Numbered from the stretch's first letter, positions 9,092 through 17,433 are shown. The stretch: 64,000 nucleotides of DNA from Sporosarcina sp. ANT_H38 (GCF_008369195.1 NZ_VOBC01000002.1:638478-702477), one strand, 5' to 3'. The notes: a model not told the origin generated them from the letters alone. Numbers and translations are program-made.

Positions 9092-9124
9092 AAACTCCCT
9101 TCTACTTATTGTGGGGAGTTTTTT
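9092..9124 (+). terminator. Terminator of the histidine kinase gene
   Basis: AACTCCC/GGGGAGTT stem with a 13-nt loop followed by TTTTTC, just after the stop. Confidence 0.85.
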
Positions 9125-9546
9125 CATGAAATGTTCCTATATGAATTAATTTCATAATAGGGTTATTAAACTGGGAAAAACGAACAATGTTGATTTCCAC
9201 TTCAGATGGACGCTTTCCGCTACACTCAACGAGAGTAGTCTGAAATATTGACAGACAATGAATAAATAGATGAATTATATCTTTCGTCTTTTCACAAAAA
9301 AATTAGTAAGTATTAAATTGATTCGTATATGTCGAAATATAGAATTCCTTTCAATCCATTGCGGCGCTTCAGGGGTCCTCCCGCTGTCCTATCACTCCTA
9401 CGGCTACCCTTGGTAAGGCGCCCACGCTCTGTATATACACGGATTCATTTGCTCAATTTATATGCCTGAAAACTTTTTAGTGTTTCTAAGGGTAAGTATA
9501 GTAAGAGCAACAAAATTCCGTTGTTTTTGGAAGGAGTGAAACCCGA
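9125..9546. other. Intergenic stretch with repeat debris
   Basis: It contains the second copy of the dispersed repeat (9133-9221) and GC-richer repeat-like debris at 9355-9440. Near 9465-9505 there is TGAAAAC followed about 20 nt later by GTAAGTATAG, which could be an ECF-type self-promoter, though a poor match. No gene is seen. Confidence 0.5.
9133..9221. repeat. Dispersed intergenic repeat, copy 2
   Basis: Near-identical to 7151-7240: ATGAATTAATTTCATAATAG, then GGTTATTAAACTGGG and GTTGATTTCCACTTCAGATG. It lacks the CCGCGGGCACGG tail. Confidence 0.75.
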
Positions 9547-10083
9547 ATGGAGATAGCAAAATTGATACGAAATATACAGACCGGTGACAAAGACTCGTTT
9601 CGCGAATTTTACGAAGCATATGCAGACTATGCAATTCGAACAGCTTCAGCTATAACTCGTAACCGTGAAATGGCCAAAGATGCAGTACAGGAAACGTTCA
9701 TTCGAGTATACCGGCAAATCGGTAGCTACAACCCTGAATTGCCCTTTGATCCGTGGTTTTACAGAATCTTGATGAATGAATGTCTTCGGTACATAAAGAA
9801 AGAGTCCCCACTTTCAAAATTTAAACATACCGACTTGGAAAATGCCCCATCCATTGCCGAAGAATCTTTCGATCATCTTTCCGATTTATACAATACGATT
9901 CAATCGCTTGATGACACGCACCGGGTTCCAATCATTTTAAAATATGTCATGGGCTTTACCGAAAAAGAAATTGCGGACATTCTAGGGCTAAATCACAATA
10001 CAGTAAAGTCGAGACTGTTTAAAGGTAGAAAACGACTAAAAGAACAGTTAGACCCGACAGAGAAGGAGGAGGGACCACAATGA
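9547..10083 (+). CDS. ECF-type RNA polymerase sigma factor
   Basis: Alternative sigma factor of the extracytoplasmic-function class, 178 aa. Region 2 spans residues 20-90 (EFYEAYADYAIRTASAI, then DAVQETFIRVYRQI, then FDPWFYRILMNECLRYIK). Region 4 spans about 120-170 (IQSLDDTHRVPIILKYVMGF, EKEIADILGLNHNTVKSRL). GGAAGGAG precedes the ATG. The stop overlaps the next gene by 4 bp (ATGA), the usual sigma/anti-sigma coupling. Confidence 0.92.
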   Translation: MEIAKLIRNIQTGDKDSFREFYEAYADYAIRTASAITRNREMAKDAVQETFIRVYRQIGSYNPELPFDPWFYRILMNECLRYIKKESPLSKFKHTDLENAPSIAEESFDHLSDLYNTIQSLDDTHRVPIILKYVMGFTEKEIADILGLNHNTVKSRLFKGRKRLKEQLDPTEKEEGPQ

Positions 10084-10832
10084 GTAACTTCGACAAACTA
10101 GCAAAAGAGATTCTTGATAAACGCACTGAACAAGAAACGATTGGTCTAAAAGATGAAATATGGAACGGTGTAGAAAAAGAATTATTCAGCGAAGAGAGCG
10201 TTAACAAAGGGGATGTGAAGAACATGAAAAAGAAAAATCGCGTAGTTCCCATTATCATTACAACTGCCGCCGCCCTGCTCATCGCATTCAGTTTACAAAC
10301 GGATACAGGAATGGCATTTATGAAAGGCATTAAAGATTTGTTTGTCCCTACAAAGGAAGTTATTCAAAGCATTGAAGGAACGGACGAGGCAACAAGCGTA
10401 AATTTGAATGAAGGTGCAAATTCCGAATACATCATTTATGTCGATGAAACACGCTATAAAATGATCAACGGCGAAAAAGCAGACGTCATTACAACAATTG
10501 AACCCCTTCCAGAAAAGTACCCGAAAGTGACAATGGAAGTTAGACAAGTAGCTGATCAGATACCAGAAGATCTTGTTAAAAAAATTGAAGCGGAGTTAAA
10601 GAGAGACTTCCCGGAACTAGAAGCAGTCAAAACCGTAACAGAACCAGTCGAAGGCTATTTATTGCACGGATTGAACGGCAGCGATTGGGATGCTAAAGTT
10701 GTTCATGCCTATGTTATCAGCAACGGTAAAGACGGTAGCTACATCATTACAGAAAACTATTTCTTGGAGGCTGCCGAAGGCCACGGCGCAAGGTTCCACC
10801 ATATGTTGGAAAGCTTTGAGATAGTAGAATAA
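10080..10832 (+). CDS. Probable membrane anti-sigma factor
   Basis: 250-aa protein encoded with a 4-bp overlap after the ECF sigma gene. About 50 cytoplasmic residues (MSNFDKLAKEILDKRTEQET at the start) are followed by a basic KKKNRV stop and one transmembrane segment (VVPIIITTAAALLIAFSL, about 54-71). The extracytoplasmic domain of about 175 residues ends FHHMLESFEIVE, as in DUF4367-like domains. The cytoplasmic part presumably holds the sigma factor; no zinc-binding HxxxCxxC motif is seen. Function is inferred from position and topology. Confidence 0.78.
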   Translation: MSNFDKLAKEILDKRTEQETIGLKDEIWNGVEKELFSEESVNKGDVKNMKKKNRVVPIIITTAAALLIAFSLQTDTGMAFMKGIKDLFVPTKEVIQSIEGTDEATSVNLNEGANSEYIIYVDETRYKMINGEKADVITTIEPLPEKYPKVTMEVRQVADQIPEDLVKKIEAELKRDFPELEAVKTVTEPVEGYLLHGLNGSDWDAKVVHAYVISNGKDGSYIITENYFLEAAEGHGARFHHMLESFEIVE

Positions 10833-11478
10833 AGAAATAGTAAAAGAGGATTGGATATACAATAACATGGATCTATTATTAGAAAAAAAGGAAAATAACT
10901 TTAACAATCACACTTTTTTCAACGATAAAAAAAGCATCGTTTTATAACCCGTTCAGTTGATTAGTACAAAACACATTATGAAATAGACCGCTAATTCGTA
11001 TATGGATTAGCAGTCTTTAAAACGCCTAACCATCAACCACTACAAACAAATCACACTTAGTTCGACAATAAAATTAACACACGTGTATTTTGCAAAAACG
11101 AAGTACAGAGAATTGCAAAGGATTTGTACATAGTTTTGCAAAGTATAATGCGGACTCTAAGTTGATTTGAAACGGAGCCTCTACAGGCAAGATGCACGAG
11201 CTAAGAAGCCAGTCACCACAAGGACTCTACTCTGCTAATGCAGCCTATCATGCACGCCTCTCCATGTGAAATCTTGCTCAAATCGGTATGTATTTTTCTT
11301 TTCAATTCTCTGCATCATCATATTGCGATACTATGTACTGTTATTTTGCATTACACAACACGATATTTTCAACTTACAATAATTATTGTAAGTTGAAAAT
11401 ATCGTGTTAAAACCGTTGCTAATTCATTGCTCAAATTGAAGGGAAATAGAGATGGCAAAGACGAGATTTATTCTACAA
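10833..11478. other. Gene-less stretch with inverted repeats
   Basis: No gene is seen. It holds an imperfect terminator-like hairpin (GACCGCTAATTC / GGATTAGCAGTC, 10986-11016), a segment at 11170-11280 that looks like eroded repeat sequence, and the perfect 52-bp palindrome at 11357-11408. Confidence 0.6.
11357..11408. repeat. Perfect 52-bp palindrome
   Basis: Two 26-bp arms with no loop: AACACGATATTTTCAACTTA, then CAATAA at the centre, then the exact complement. No gene is next to it on either side within about 170 bp, and no T-run follows, so it is not a standard terminator. Confidence 0.9.
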
Positions 11479-11515
11479 AAAAAACACTGAAAACAATTCA
11501 GCGTTTTAGTTTTTA
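11479..11515 (-). terminator. Terminator of the zinc-ribbon/HhH protein gene
   Basis: On the minus strand, AAAACGCTGAA/TTCAGTGTTTT followed by TTTT, about 70 bp after the stop at 11582. Confidence 0.7.
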
Positions 11516-11581
11516 TAAGTAAGATCTTCTTCCTTCTTCAACTAAAACACCAGTTAGTTAAGTAATGTACCTCACAATTTT

Positions 11582-11872
11582 TTATTCTTTAAATGATAAC
11601 CCTTCTTCTTCTAATGAGGTTCTCATAGTCGGTAAGGAAGCTGGTCCAATACCGTGAATTTTTAATATTTCTTTTTCAGTGAATCTAGATAGTTCTTGCA
11701 AAGTGTTAACCCCTTCGTGAACTAATGCATTTCTTGCAGGTGAACTTAGTTTCGAAAGGAATCCACTTTCAGGCTTGTTCTCTTTATCACAGATAGGACA
11801 ACTTAGACATTCACTACTTTTGTAAAACTTATGTCCCTTTCCGCAAACCCTTAGACTTTTTTCTACTGTCAA
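11582..11872 (-). CDS. Small protein with zinc-ribbon and RNA polymerase alpha-CTD-like helix-hairpin-helix
   Basis: 96 aa. The N-terminal part has CGKGHKFYKSSECLSCPICD (Cys/His knuckle, residues 10-29), a probable zinc ribbon. The C-terminal half (SPARNALVHEGVNTLQELSR, then EILKIHGIGPASLPTMRTSL) matches the helix-hairpin-helix fold of the alpha C-terminal domain of RNA polymerase, suggesting nucleic-acid binding. The start is TTG with GGAGGG 8 nt upstream. It is monocistronic and its cellular role is unknown. Confidence 0.8.
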   Translation of the reverse strand: MTVEKSLRVCGKGHKFYKSSECLSCPICDKENKPESGFLSKLSSPARNALVHEGVNTLQELSRFTEKEILKIHGIGPASLPTMRTSLEEEGLSFKE

Positions 11873-12021
11873 ACTAATCCCTCCAAGTAAATTCCATATT
11901 CAATTTAAAAATACTATTCATTCTCTGCATATTCTATACACACCAGGTTAACATAACGCCAGTTCAGGGAAGTATTTAATAAGCAATTCTACCCTGTAAA
12001 GGCAGCCGCTTGTTGAACAAG

Positions 12022-12735
12022 CTAAATAAAGCGATATTTACGCGAAAATTGCGTGAAAACCAAAATAATCATTAACCCGACAACGAGATATCCTAATATA
12101 TTTGGAGTAAGGATAAACATTAATGCACCAAAGAAAATAGCCATTAAAGTGCTAACTGTAATTGATTGTACACTCGTAATCTTATCTTGAGTTAAATAAT
12201 ATAAAGTGAATGGTAGTGCTAAAGTAAATATCGGAATATAGATGATTAAAATAGATGATTTAAAAAGGGATAATGAAAGCACTGCTATTATATAACCTAT
12301 TGACGTAGTAAGCGTTCTTCCTACAAATACTTTACCTGAAAAATAGCCGTATAGCAGAATAAACATAATCGTTAAGCTGGTACAAATTCCTGTGAGTGAA
12401 ACAAATGGATTGCCAATGATGAAAGCTAATATAGAGAGAAAAACTAAAGAAACGCAGGGTAATAGCAATATTGAAGGGTTCTGTACTTTTTCCACATTCA
12501 TTACATTTGTAAAACCTACTAGAAGTAATAAAGTAAATGGAATCGTCAAATATCCTAATTCGATATGATTACCTAGAGGAATATGACTAACTTCGAGTTT
12601 ACTGCCAATTATTATTACAAGTGACGCACAAATTTGAGCAAGCACTCCCCAAATGCTTGATAAATTAAAAGCCTGAGTAAGCTTAGTTGTAATTACAATT
12701 AAAGTGATACCAATAAGTAAAGGTAAATATAACAA
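12022..12735 (-). CDS. Uncharacterised multi-pass membrane protein
   Basis: About 237 aa, almost entirely hydrophobic, with seven to eight predicted transmembrane segments and short basic loops (for example SRKYRFI at the C terminus). I do not recognise a family. The frame opens at a TTG at 12750, but that codon lies in the ribosome binding site itself. The TTG at 12735 (LYLPLLIGITL) follows GGGAGGGG by about 5 nt and is the better start. It is flanked by non-coding DNA on both sides. Confidence 0.65.
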   Translation of the reverse strand: MLYLPLLIGITLIVITTKLTQAFNLSSIWGVLAQICASLVIIIGSKLEVSHIPLGNHIELGYLTIPFTLLLLVGFTNVMNVEKVQNPSILLLPCVSLVFLSILAFIIGNPFVSLTGICTSLTIMFILLYGYFSGKVFVGRTLTTSIGYIIAVLSLSLFKSSILIIYIPIFTLALPFTLYYLTQDKITSVQSITVSTLMAIFFGALMFILTPNILGYLVVGLMIILVFTQFSRKYRFI

Positions 12736-12750
12736 ACTTTCCCCTCCCAA

Positions 12751-13127
12751 AATGACTCTTTAGTAAAAATAAACGCTAAATATTCCCACTTTTAATTATA
12801 CAGTATATGTAAAAAATAACACAAATACCATGGTAATAATTTTTGAACTATTACACCCTTTAGCTGAATACGAATAGAAACGCTTATTAAATAAAGCACC
12901 CGTTCGTGAAAAACTTCTAATTATATTTTCTGGTCACAATTAGAGTCCTTTTTTACAACAAAAAAACACGTATCAAAGTAGACATAATTGAATAATGCTC
13001 AATGCTAAAACGGACCAATTACTATATATGTTTCCTCTATAATAATGCGTTGAAAAATTAAATTAAAAAAGAAAACTGCTTCCGTAATGTCAGATGCATA
13101 CCACGAACTGTTATGCCTTTTTTAAAA
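12751..13127. other. Gene-less AT-rich stretch
   Basis: Nothing convincing is seen. A segment near 12893 (GCACCCGTTCGTGAAAAAC) resembles the eroded post-gene repeats found near 11536 and 15224. Confidence 0.4.
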
Positions 13128-13333
13128 CTAAAACGCCGCAATAACATTACCCAGTCCAAACATGACAATTGCGAGAACCCCAGGCATAACCCAACTATCA
13201 GGATATTCCTCGGCAAGGATTCCACTACTTAACTTCACCATTTGAGTTCCGAACCAAATTGCGCTCGTCGCCAAAAAAAATCATAAACGCCTAGCATCCT
13301 TGCTCTTATTGTTTGCTTCATCTTCCATCTCAT
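13128..13333 (-). pseudogene. Frameshifted small membrane protein gene
   Basis: The minus strand from an ATG at 13333 (AAGGA 5 nt upstream) encodes MRWKMKQTIRARMLGVYDFF. It then hits a run of eight T, after which the frame is lost. Adding one T joins it to LATSAIWFGTQMVKLSSGIL and continues to GLGNVIAAF and a TAG at 13128. The restored protein would be 68 aa with two hydrophobic segments. This is either a real homopolymer deletion or a sequencing error. No family is recognised. Confidence 0.65.
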
Positions 13334-13400
13334 AGTTTCCTTAAAAAACCTACTACACTTCCACAATCTAGCCTTTTAATTCAAGAAGAAAAACATTTCT

Positions 13401-13430
13401 GTTCATCCACTAAAGCACTAGTGGATGAAC
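13401..13430. terminator. Hairpin downstream of the yozG-like gene
   Basis: Perfect 12-bp stem GTTCATCCACTA/TAGTGGATGAAC with a 6-nt loop, 20 bp after the end of the XRE gene. T-rich sequence follows on the plus strand; on the minus strand the tail is a weaker GAAATGTTTTTC. Confidence 0.7.
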
Positions 13431-13450
13431 TAATATATTTTTTGATTTTA

Positions 13451-13672
13451 TTATCCTAGAGTGTCTTCATCACCTTTGTATTCTAAAATATCTCCAGGCT
13501 GACATTCTAAAGCCTTACAAATCGCCTCTAAAGTTGATAATCGAATCGCTTTTGCCTTTCCGTTTTTCAATATAGAAATATTCGCCATCGTTATGCCGAC
13601 CTTCTCCGAAAGTTCTGTTACGCTCATTTTTCTTTTAGCCAGCATCACATCAATATTTATTATAATTGCCAT
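13451..13672 (-). CDS. yozG: XRE-family transcriptional regulator (YozG-like)
   Basis: 73-aa helix-turn-helix protein of the Cro/CI type that fills nearly the whole chain: MSVTELSEKVGITMANISIL forms helices 1-3, followed by KAKAIRLSTLEAICKALECQ and PGDILEY. GAGGTGATAACA precedes the ATG at 13672; the GTG three codons upstream is part of the ribosome binding site. It lies just after a DUF2975 gene, the same pair as yozG-yoaS in B. subtilis. In such pairs the regulator probably controls the membrane partner. Confidence 0.88.
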   Translation of the reverse strand: MAIIINIDVMLAKRKMSVTELSEKVGITMANISILKNGKAKAIRLSTLEAICKALECQPGDILEYKGDEDTLG

Positions 13673-13682
13673 TGTTATCACC

Positions 13683-14159
13683 TCAGACTATTAAGTCATT
13701 TTCCGATTTTATATCAATCGCTTCTTGTAAAAGTCTTTGAAGAACAGCAGCAAATACTGCGATTACCATTGAGGCAAAGATAGGGACCATCCCGACTATT
13801 ATGAGACCTGGTGCATCGTCTAGATCTGCTACGAGAAAAACAAACGGTAAAATCAACAAATACAAACCACTGATTGTCATTGCACAGAATTTGATATTCC
13901 TTATAGACTTAACACATAATTCAGAGAAGGATTGATTCTTGTCAATATAGCATAAAAGTTTATAAGCCTGATACAATGCAACGAAAAACGGTATCACTGA
14001 TACATACATGCCCATTATTATGGGATATAGTATATGGGCATAATTCGGATTCACAGAATTATTCGCTAACCATGGCAACCCAAATATGCACAAAGCAAGA
14101 ACTGGGATTCCAATAAGAAAAACAGCTATCTTTAAAAAGAGCGTTGAACCTTGTTTCAT
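13683..14159 (-). CDS. yoaS: DUF2975 membrane protein (YoaS-like)
   Basis: 158 aa with four transmembrane segments (starting TLFLKIAVFLIGIPVLALCI, then YPIIMGMYVSVIPFFVALYQ, then LYLLILPFVFLVADLDDAPG, then MVPIFASMVIAVFAAVLQRL). This matches the DUF2975 architecture. It is encoded upstream of the XRE regulator with 10 bp between stop and start, so the two are co-transcribed. Function is unknown. Confidence 0.85.
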   Translation of the reverse strand: MKQGSTLFLKIAVFLIGIPVLALCIFGLPWLANNSVNPNYAHILYPIIMGMYVSVIPFFVALYQAYKLLCYIDKNQSFSELCVKSIRNIKFCAMTISGLYLLILPFVFLVADLDDAPGLIIVGMVPIFASMVIAVFAAVLQRLLQEAIDIKSENDLIV

Positions 14160-14334
14160 AAAAACACCTCACTTATTTATTGTTAATTTGATTTTAGCAT
14201 ATTTTTATCGTTTATCAATAAATTATTGTTCTTAATAACCATATTTTTGTTGTTATATAAGATCGGACTGTAAAAAACATCAATTTAGTCGTTGAACGAT
14301 CTTGTACGTTTCATACTCACCAGTTCACAAAAAT

Positions 14335-14369
14335 AAAACACGCTTCGGAAATTCTCCTAAGCGTGTTTT
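14335..14369. terminator. Bidirectional terminator
   Basis: AAAACACGCTT/AAGCGTGTTTT stem with a 13-nt loop and A/T runs. It overlaps the stop codon of the MEDS gene. Confidence 0.82.
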
Positions 14370-14946
14370 ATTTCACTGAATTCGACGGCTGATATTGGTC
14401 CGAGACGATGAAATCGTCTTCTAGTAGAACAAAAGGATGTGTTTCCATCAAACTCGTTTTTAGATAGTCTGGCATTTTATTTCTTTCGTACGCACAAATT
14501 AATGGAAATGACAACAGATTTACAGCTTCATCTACTATTTCCTCTAAATCTCTTATGAGATGCAGTGGTTCTTCCATAGTGGCCCACTCGACATGTGCCC
14601 ATGCCCGGAAAGAGATTTTATTTTCCACATAGCGCTGAATTGTTTTATTAAAGTAATCAGCGATTGAAGGAGGATGATAACTGCCACTTGACCAATAGAA
14701 TTCAAGGCTGTTTACATAGTGTATGAACTCCATTTGATCTTTCGTTAAACGTGTACTCAGTTCTTTTTGAATAATAGGGTAAAGACGAGAATTCTCAATG
14801 AGAATCACGTAATCTCCCGCTGTAATGCCATCTTGTATATAATTTAAAACCTGTGTAATGTAATTTTCCGTTCCATTATACTTATATAGAATATGAAGGT
14901 GTACATTCTTTTGGTCCTCAAACAACTGATTCATTTTGGTTTTCAA
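14368..14946 (-). CDS. MEDS-domain protein
   Basis: 192-aa soluble protein that matches the MEDS (DcmR-type sensory) domain: HLHILYKYNGTENYITQVLN, DYVILIENSRLYPIIQKEL, and SFRAWAHVEWATMEE near residue 113. In B. subtilis relatives such stand-alone MEDS proteins have no assigned ligand. The start is a TTG at 14946 with AAGGA 8 nt upstream; the ATG four codons later would be too far from it. It has its own terminator. Confidence 0.8.
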   Translation of the reverse strand: MKTKMNQLFEDQKNVHLHILYKYNGTENYITQVLNYIQDGITAGDYVILIENSRLYPIIQKELSTRLTKDQMEFIHYVNSLEFYWSSGSYHPPSIADYFNKTIQRYVENKISFRAWAHVEWATMEEPLHLIRDLEEIVDEAVNLLSFPLICAYERNKMPDYLKTSLMETHPFVLLEDDFIVSDQYQPSNSVK

Positions 14947-15263
14947 GTACTCGTTCCTTCTCTCCTGTATCTACTCAATTATACTATCATTCTGTAAGTA
15001 AAACCAGAAAACATTTTTAGTTGAACTAGAACCTGGAAGTGAATCACAATACAAAAGTTCTATATATATATCCAAAAATGTCCACAAACAATCGAATCGA
15101 ATTGATCGATGAACGGTCTCGTAGACGCTATACACAATAGGTTAATGTAAAACCAGTTCACTGAATTATTCTTACCCTTTAATTCAAAGAAAAGGCTGAC
15201 CTGTACAGGCAGCTGATTCTTCTTCAACAAACGCCCCTGTTACTTAATGAAAAAAGGGCTATA
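14947..15263. other. Intergenic stretch with eroded repeat
   Basis: The segment 15123-15245 (ACACAATAGGTTAATG, CCAGTTCACTGAA, CCTGTACAGGCAGCTG, CTTCTTCAACAAACGCCCCT) is a diverged relative of 11936-12022 and 11536-11565. An ATATATATAT run lies near 15061. No gene is seen. Confidence 0.5.
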
Positions 15264-15677
15264 TCATTGATTTCTAAAATCAAATTTAGCATTTGGCACA
15301 TTTAACGTATGTCCATTTATTACCACCGTGTTATTGTCTTCCCAAATAATATTTGCAGTATCTTCACGATAATTCCAATAGATATTTTTAGTTCCATTAA
15401 ATTTTTTATTAAATACCAACTCACCACGAACAGAGTACGAAGTTGTAGCCCCCCCATTAGTGACATATGCTTTTAACGTGTATTCCCCATTAGGTGATGT
15501 CTCTTCAGTGAGGTATTCTCCTGCTGGTAACCTATTCATATCAAAGAATGCCCAATAAACTCCATACCCGACCAATGCACCAAATAACAAACCTACTATT
15601 AGTAATCCCTTTAAAATTTTCATGAAAACTCTCTTGCTCTCATCTTCAACACTAAGTTCTTGATATGGCAAAGTCAT
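15264..15677 (-). CDS. DUF5412-like membrane-anchored protein
   Basis: 137 aa. A short cytoplasmic N terminus (MTLPYQELSVEDESKR) is followed by one transmembrane segment (LLIVGLLFGALVGYGVYWAF, about 25-45). The extracytoplasmic beta-rich domain has EETSPNGEYTLKAYVTNGG, the hallmark of DUF5412, and ends NAKFDFRNQ. AAGGGGAATT precedes the ATG. No function is known. Confidence 0.75.
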   Translation of the reverse strand: MTLPYQELSVEDESKRVFMKILKGLLIVGLLFGALVGYGVYWAFFDMNRLPAGEYLTEETSPNGEYTLKAYVTNGGATTSYSVRGELVFNKKFNGTKNIYWNYREDTANIIWEDNNTVVINGHTLNVPNAKFDFRNQ

Positions 15678-15882
15678 AATTCCCCTTTTTCACGAAAATG
15701 TCTTCGTCAAGTAAACTGCGCCATTAGTTTAGACGGGTTTAGTGTTTCTAAATTATAGTAAGACATTCATTAAAAAATTTTAATGATGCAACTCAAACGT
15801 ATACAATTTATTTTCATCTTGTATAAATAAAGCAATAAAGTAATCATAACCTTCATTTTTTCTTTATAAAAATAAAAACCCG

Positions 15883-16389
15883 TTACAAAGATAACCTATA
15901 TTGTATTAGTTGATTTTCCGTTCCTAAGTATTCTTCATTGCCAATCCTACTTATCTCTATAAACCCTATTTTCTCAAGCATTTTTCGTGAACGAATATTC
16001 TCCTCGTGGGTTTCTGCATCAAAAACTGTAATTCCTAACTTCTTAAAAGCGTAATCCATCATACATAAAATAGAATTAGGCCCAATTCCCCTCCCCCATA
16101 ACGCACTCTCGCCAATTGCAATACCTAACTCAGCTGTATTATCTTTAATACAAGCTAAATCTACATAACCAACTAACCTTTCTTCCAATTCTATTCCCAT
16201 TCGAATAAAATCTTCAAAATCATTATTTATACAATGAAGCCACCATCTATATAATTCTTCTTCACTTCTATTTTTCTCCCATCCATTTGCTGAACAAAAA
16301 GTGTCATCCTTACTCCAATTTAAAACAATCTTATAATCATCTATGCTTAAAGATCTAATTTTTATAGTACTTACAGTATTATTATTCAT
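15883..16389 (-). CDS. GNAT-family acetyltransferase (RimJ/RimL-like)
   Basis: 168 aa. It begins IKIRSLSIDDYKIVLNWSKD, carries the acetyl-CoA binding stretch GIAIGESALWGRGIGPNSIL near residue 92 and ends with the motif-B helix EENIRSRKMLEKIGFIEISR, typical of RimJ/RimL-type acyltransferases. GGGGG precedes the ATG. It lies among other acetyltransferases and a broken one at 17607; the acceptor is unknown. Confidence 0.85.
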   Translation of the reverse strand: MNNNTVSTIKIRSLSIDDYKIVLNWSKDDTFCSANGWEKNRSEEELYRWWLHCINNDFEDFIRMGIELEERLVGYVDLACIKDNTAELGIAIGESALWGRGIGPNSILCMMDYAFKKLGITVFDAETHEENIRSRKMLEKIGFIEISRIGNEEYLGTENQLIQYRLSL

Positions 16390-16482
16390 TCTTCTATCCC
16401 CCTATAATTTTCTTGTATATCAACTAGCCCTATTAGTAAGTTGAAGTACATTGATTCACAGACTTTCGATTAATACAATAGA

Positions 16483-16599
16483 TCATAACCAGTCTTTCAC
16501 ATAAAAGACTAATCCGAGAATCGCACCTATTAACAACCCCCCCAAAACATAATAACTTGTTTTGATTTCCGCAACATTTCCTTTTGTTACTTTTATCAT
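16483..16599 (-). CDS. 38-aa single-pass membrane protein
   Basis: A short frame starting at the ATG at 16599 encodes MIKVTKGNVAEIKTSYYVL, followed by a glycine-rich hydrophobic segment (GGLLIGAILGLVFYV) and KDWL. It is overlapped by a longer frame from an ATG 4 bp upstream (16603, ending 16433) whose product is cysteine-rich and lacks protein-like character, so I prefer the short membrane protein. GGGGGG lies 10 nt upstream. It resembles the many small one-helix proteins of Bacillales; the family is not recognised. Confidence 0.6.
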   Translation of the reverse strand: MIKVTKGNVAEIKTSYYVLGGLLIGAILGLVFYVKDWL

Positions 16600-16642
16600 T
16601 CATAATATACCCCCCTTTACTTAGTGAATTTATAATCTGCAC

Positions 16643-17073
16643 TATCTATTAATAGAGTCAATTAGTATAATGAAAAGGTAAATATTTATTCTCTTTTTCA
16701 TACGATAATACCTTGATTTTTAGCATATGGAGATACCTTGAAATAGCAGTTTGAGCTTCTTATGCAATAGCCATTGTAAAGTCTCATCTAAAACTATTGT
16801 ATTTATTAATGATGAGACCCTAGGAATGGCTGTATACCAACGAAATGGTACTATCTGAGATTGAGAAAATGCATGTCTTTTACCTTGCAATTTTTTTGTC
16901 CAATAAATGAGAACCTGTTAGTGATACAACCATCCTCTTTATTTATGTTCATTGTAATGAATATCTATGTTTCGATGCATAACTGCGAGGACGAAAGGGT
17001 ATAGTATATCTATATTGCCTTTTCTAAGAGAGTCATTCTGTAGGTGAATTTGAAAAGGGGGCTTTGAAAAGAG
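16643..17073. other. Gene-less stretch with an interrupted inverted repeat
   Basis: 16768-16832 holds AGCCATT-xxxxx-GTCTCATC and, after 22 nt, GATGAGAC-xxxxxx-AATGGCT, a two-part inverted repeat. Nothing else is supported, apart from the expected promoter of the small membrane gene that follows. Confidence 0.5.
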
Positions 17074-17433
17074 ATGGACTTATTCATAGTCATAATAGAC
17101 GTACTCGTCGTTATCTCCTATATCTTACTTATTGCTATAATTTCTCCAACTATCATGCGATTGTTCAAGAAAAGAAACTACGAAATACTTTTTCAATTGA
17201 TACCCGTGTTGTCTATAATCTTTGTGACTAGCTTAGTTATTTGCATTGGTTATGGTGGTTTTCAAGAAACTCTTTTTTTCCAGTTTACAAGTATTATCTC
17301 TTTTCTATTTTTGTTATCCCTGCTGTTCTTGACATTGGTAATGAAAAACATGTGGAAAGAGAACTATGAAAAATTAATAACTTGGTTAGCCTCTATTCGG
17401 AGAAAAGAGATACGTTTTCTGAAAGCCAAGTAA
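17074..17433 (+). CDS. Small membrane protein of unknown function
   Basis: 119 aa with three hydrophobic segments (DLFIVIIDVLVVISYILLIA; LIPVLSIIFVTSLVICIGYG; FTSIISFLFLLSLLFLTLVM) and a basic C terminus (WLASIRRKEIRFLKAK). The ATG follows AAAAGGGGG at rather long spacing. It is monocistronic, with a terminator at 17503. No family is recognised. Confidence 0.6.
   Translation: MDLFIVIIDVLVVISYILLIAIISPTIMRLFKKRNYEILFQLIPVLSIIFVTSLVICIGYGGFQETLFFQFTSIISFLFLLSLLFLTLVMKNMWKENYEKLITWLASIRRKEIRFLKAK

Noticed and set aside
9355-9440. GC-rich segment as a structured RNA or tRNA
   Set aside because: No cloverleaf or recognisable riboswitch core; more like repeat debris.
13451-14159. Toxin-antitoxin pair
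   Set aside because: The XRE protein and its membrane partner match the yozG-yoaS (DUF2975) pair rather than a known toxin family.
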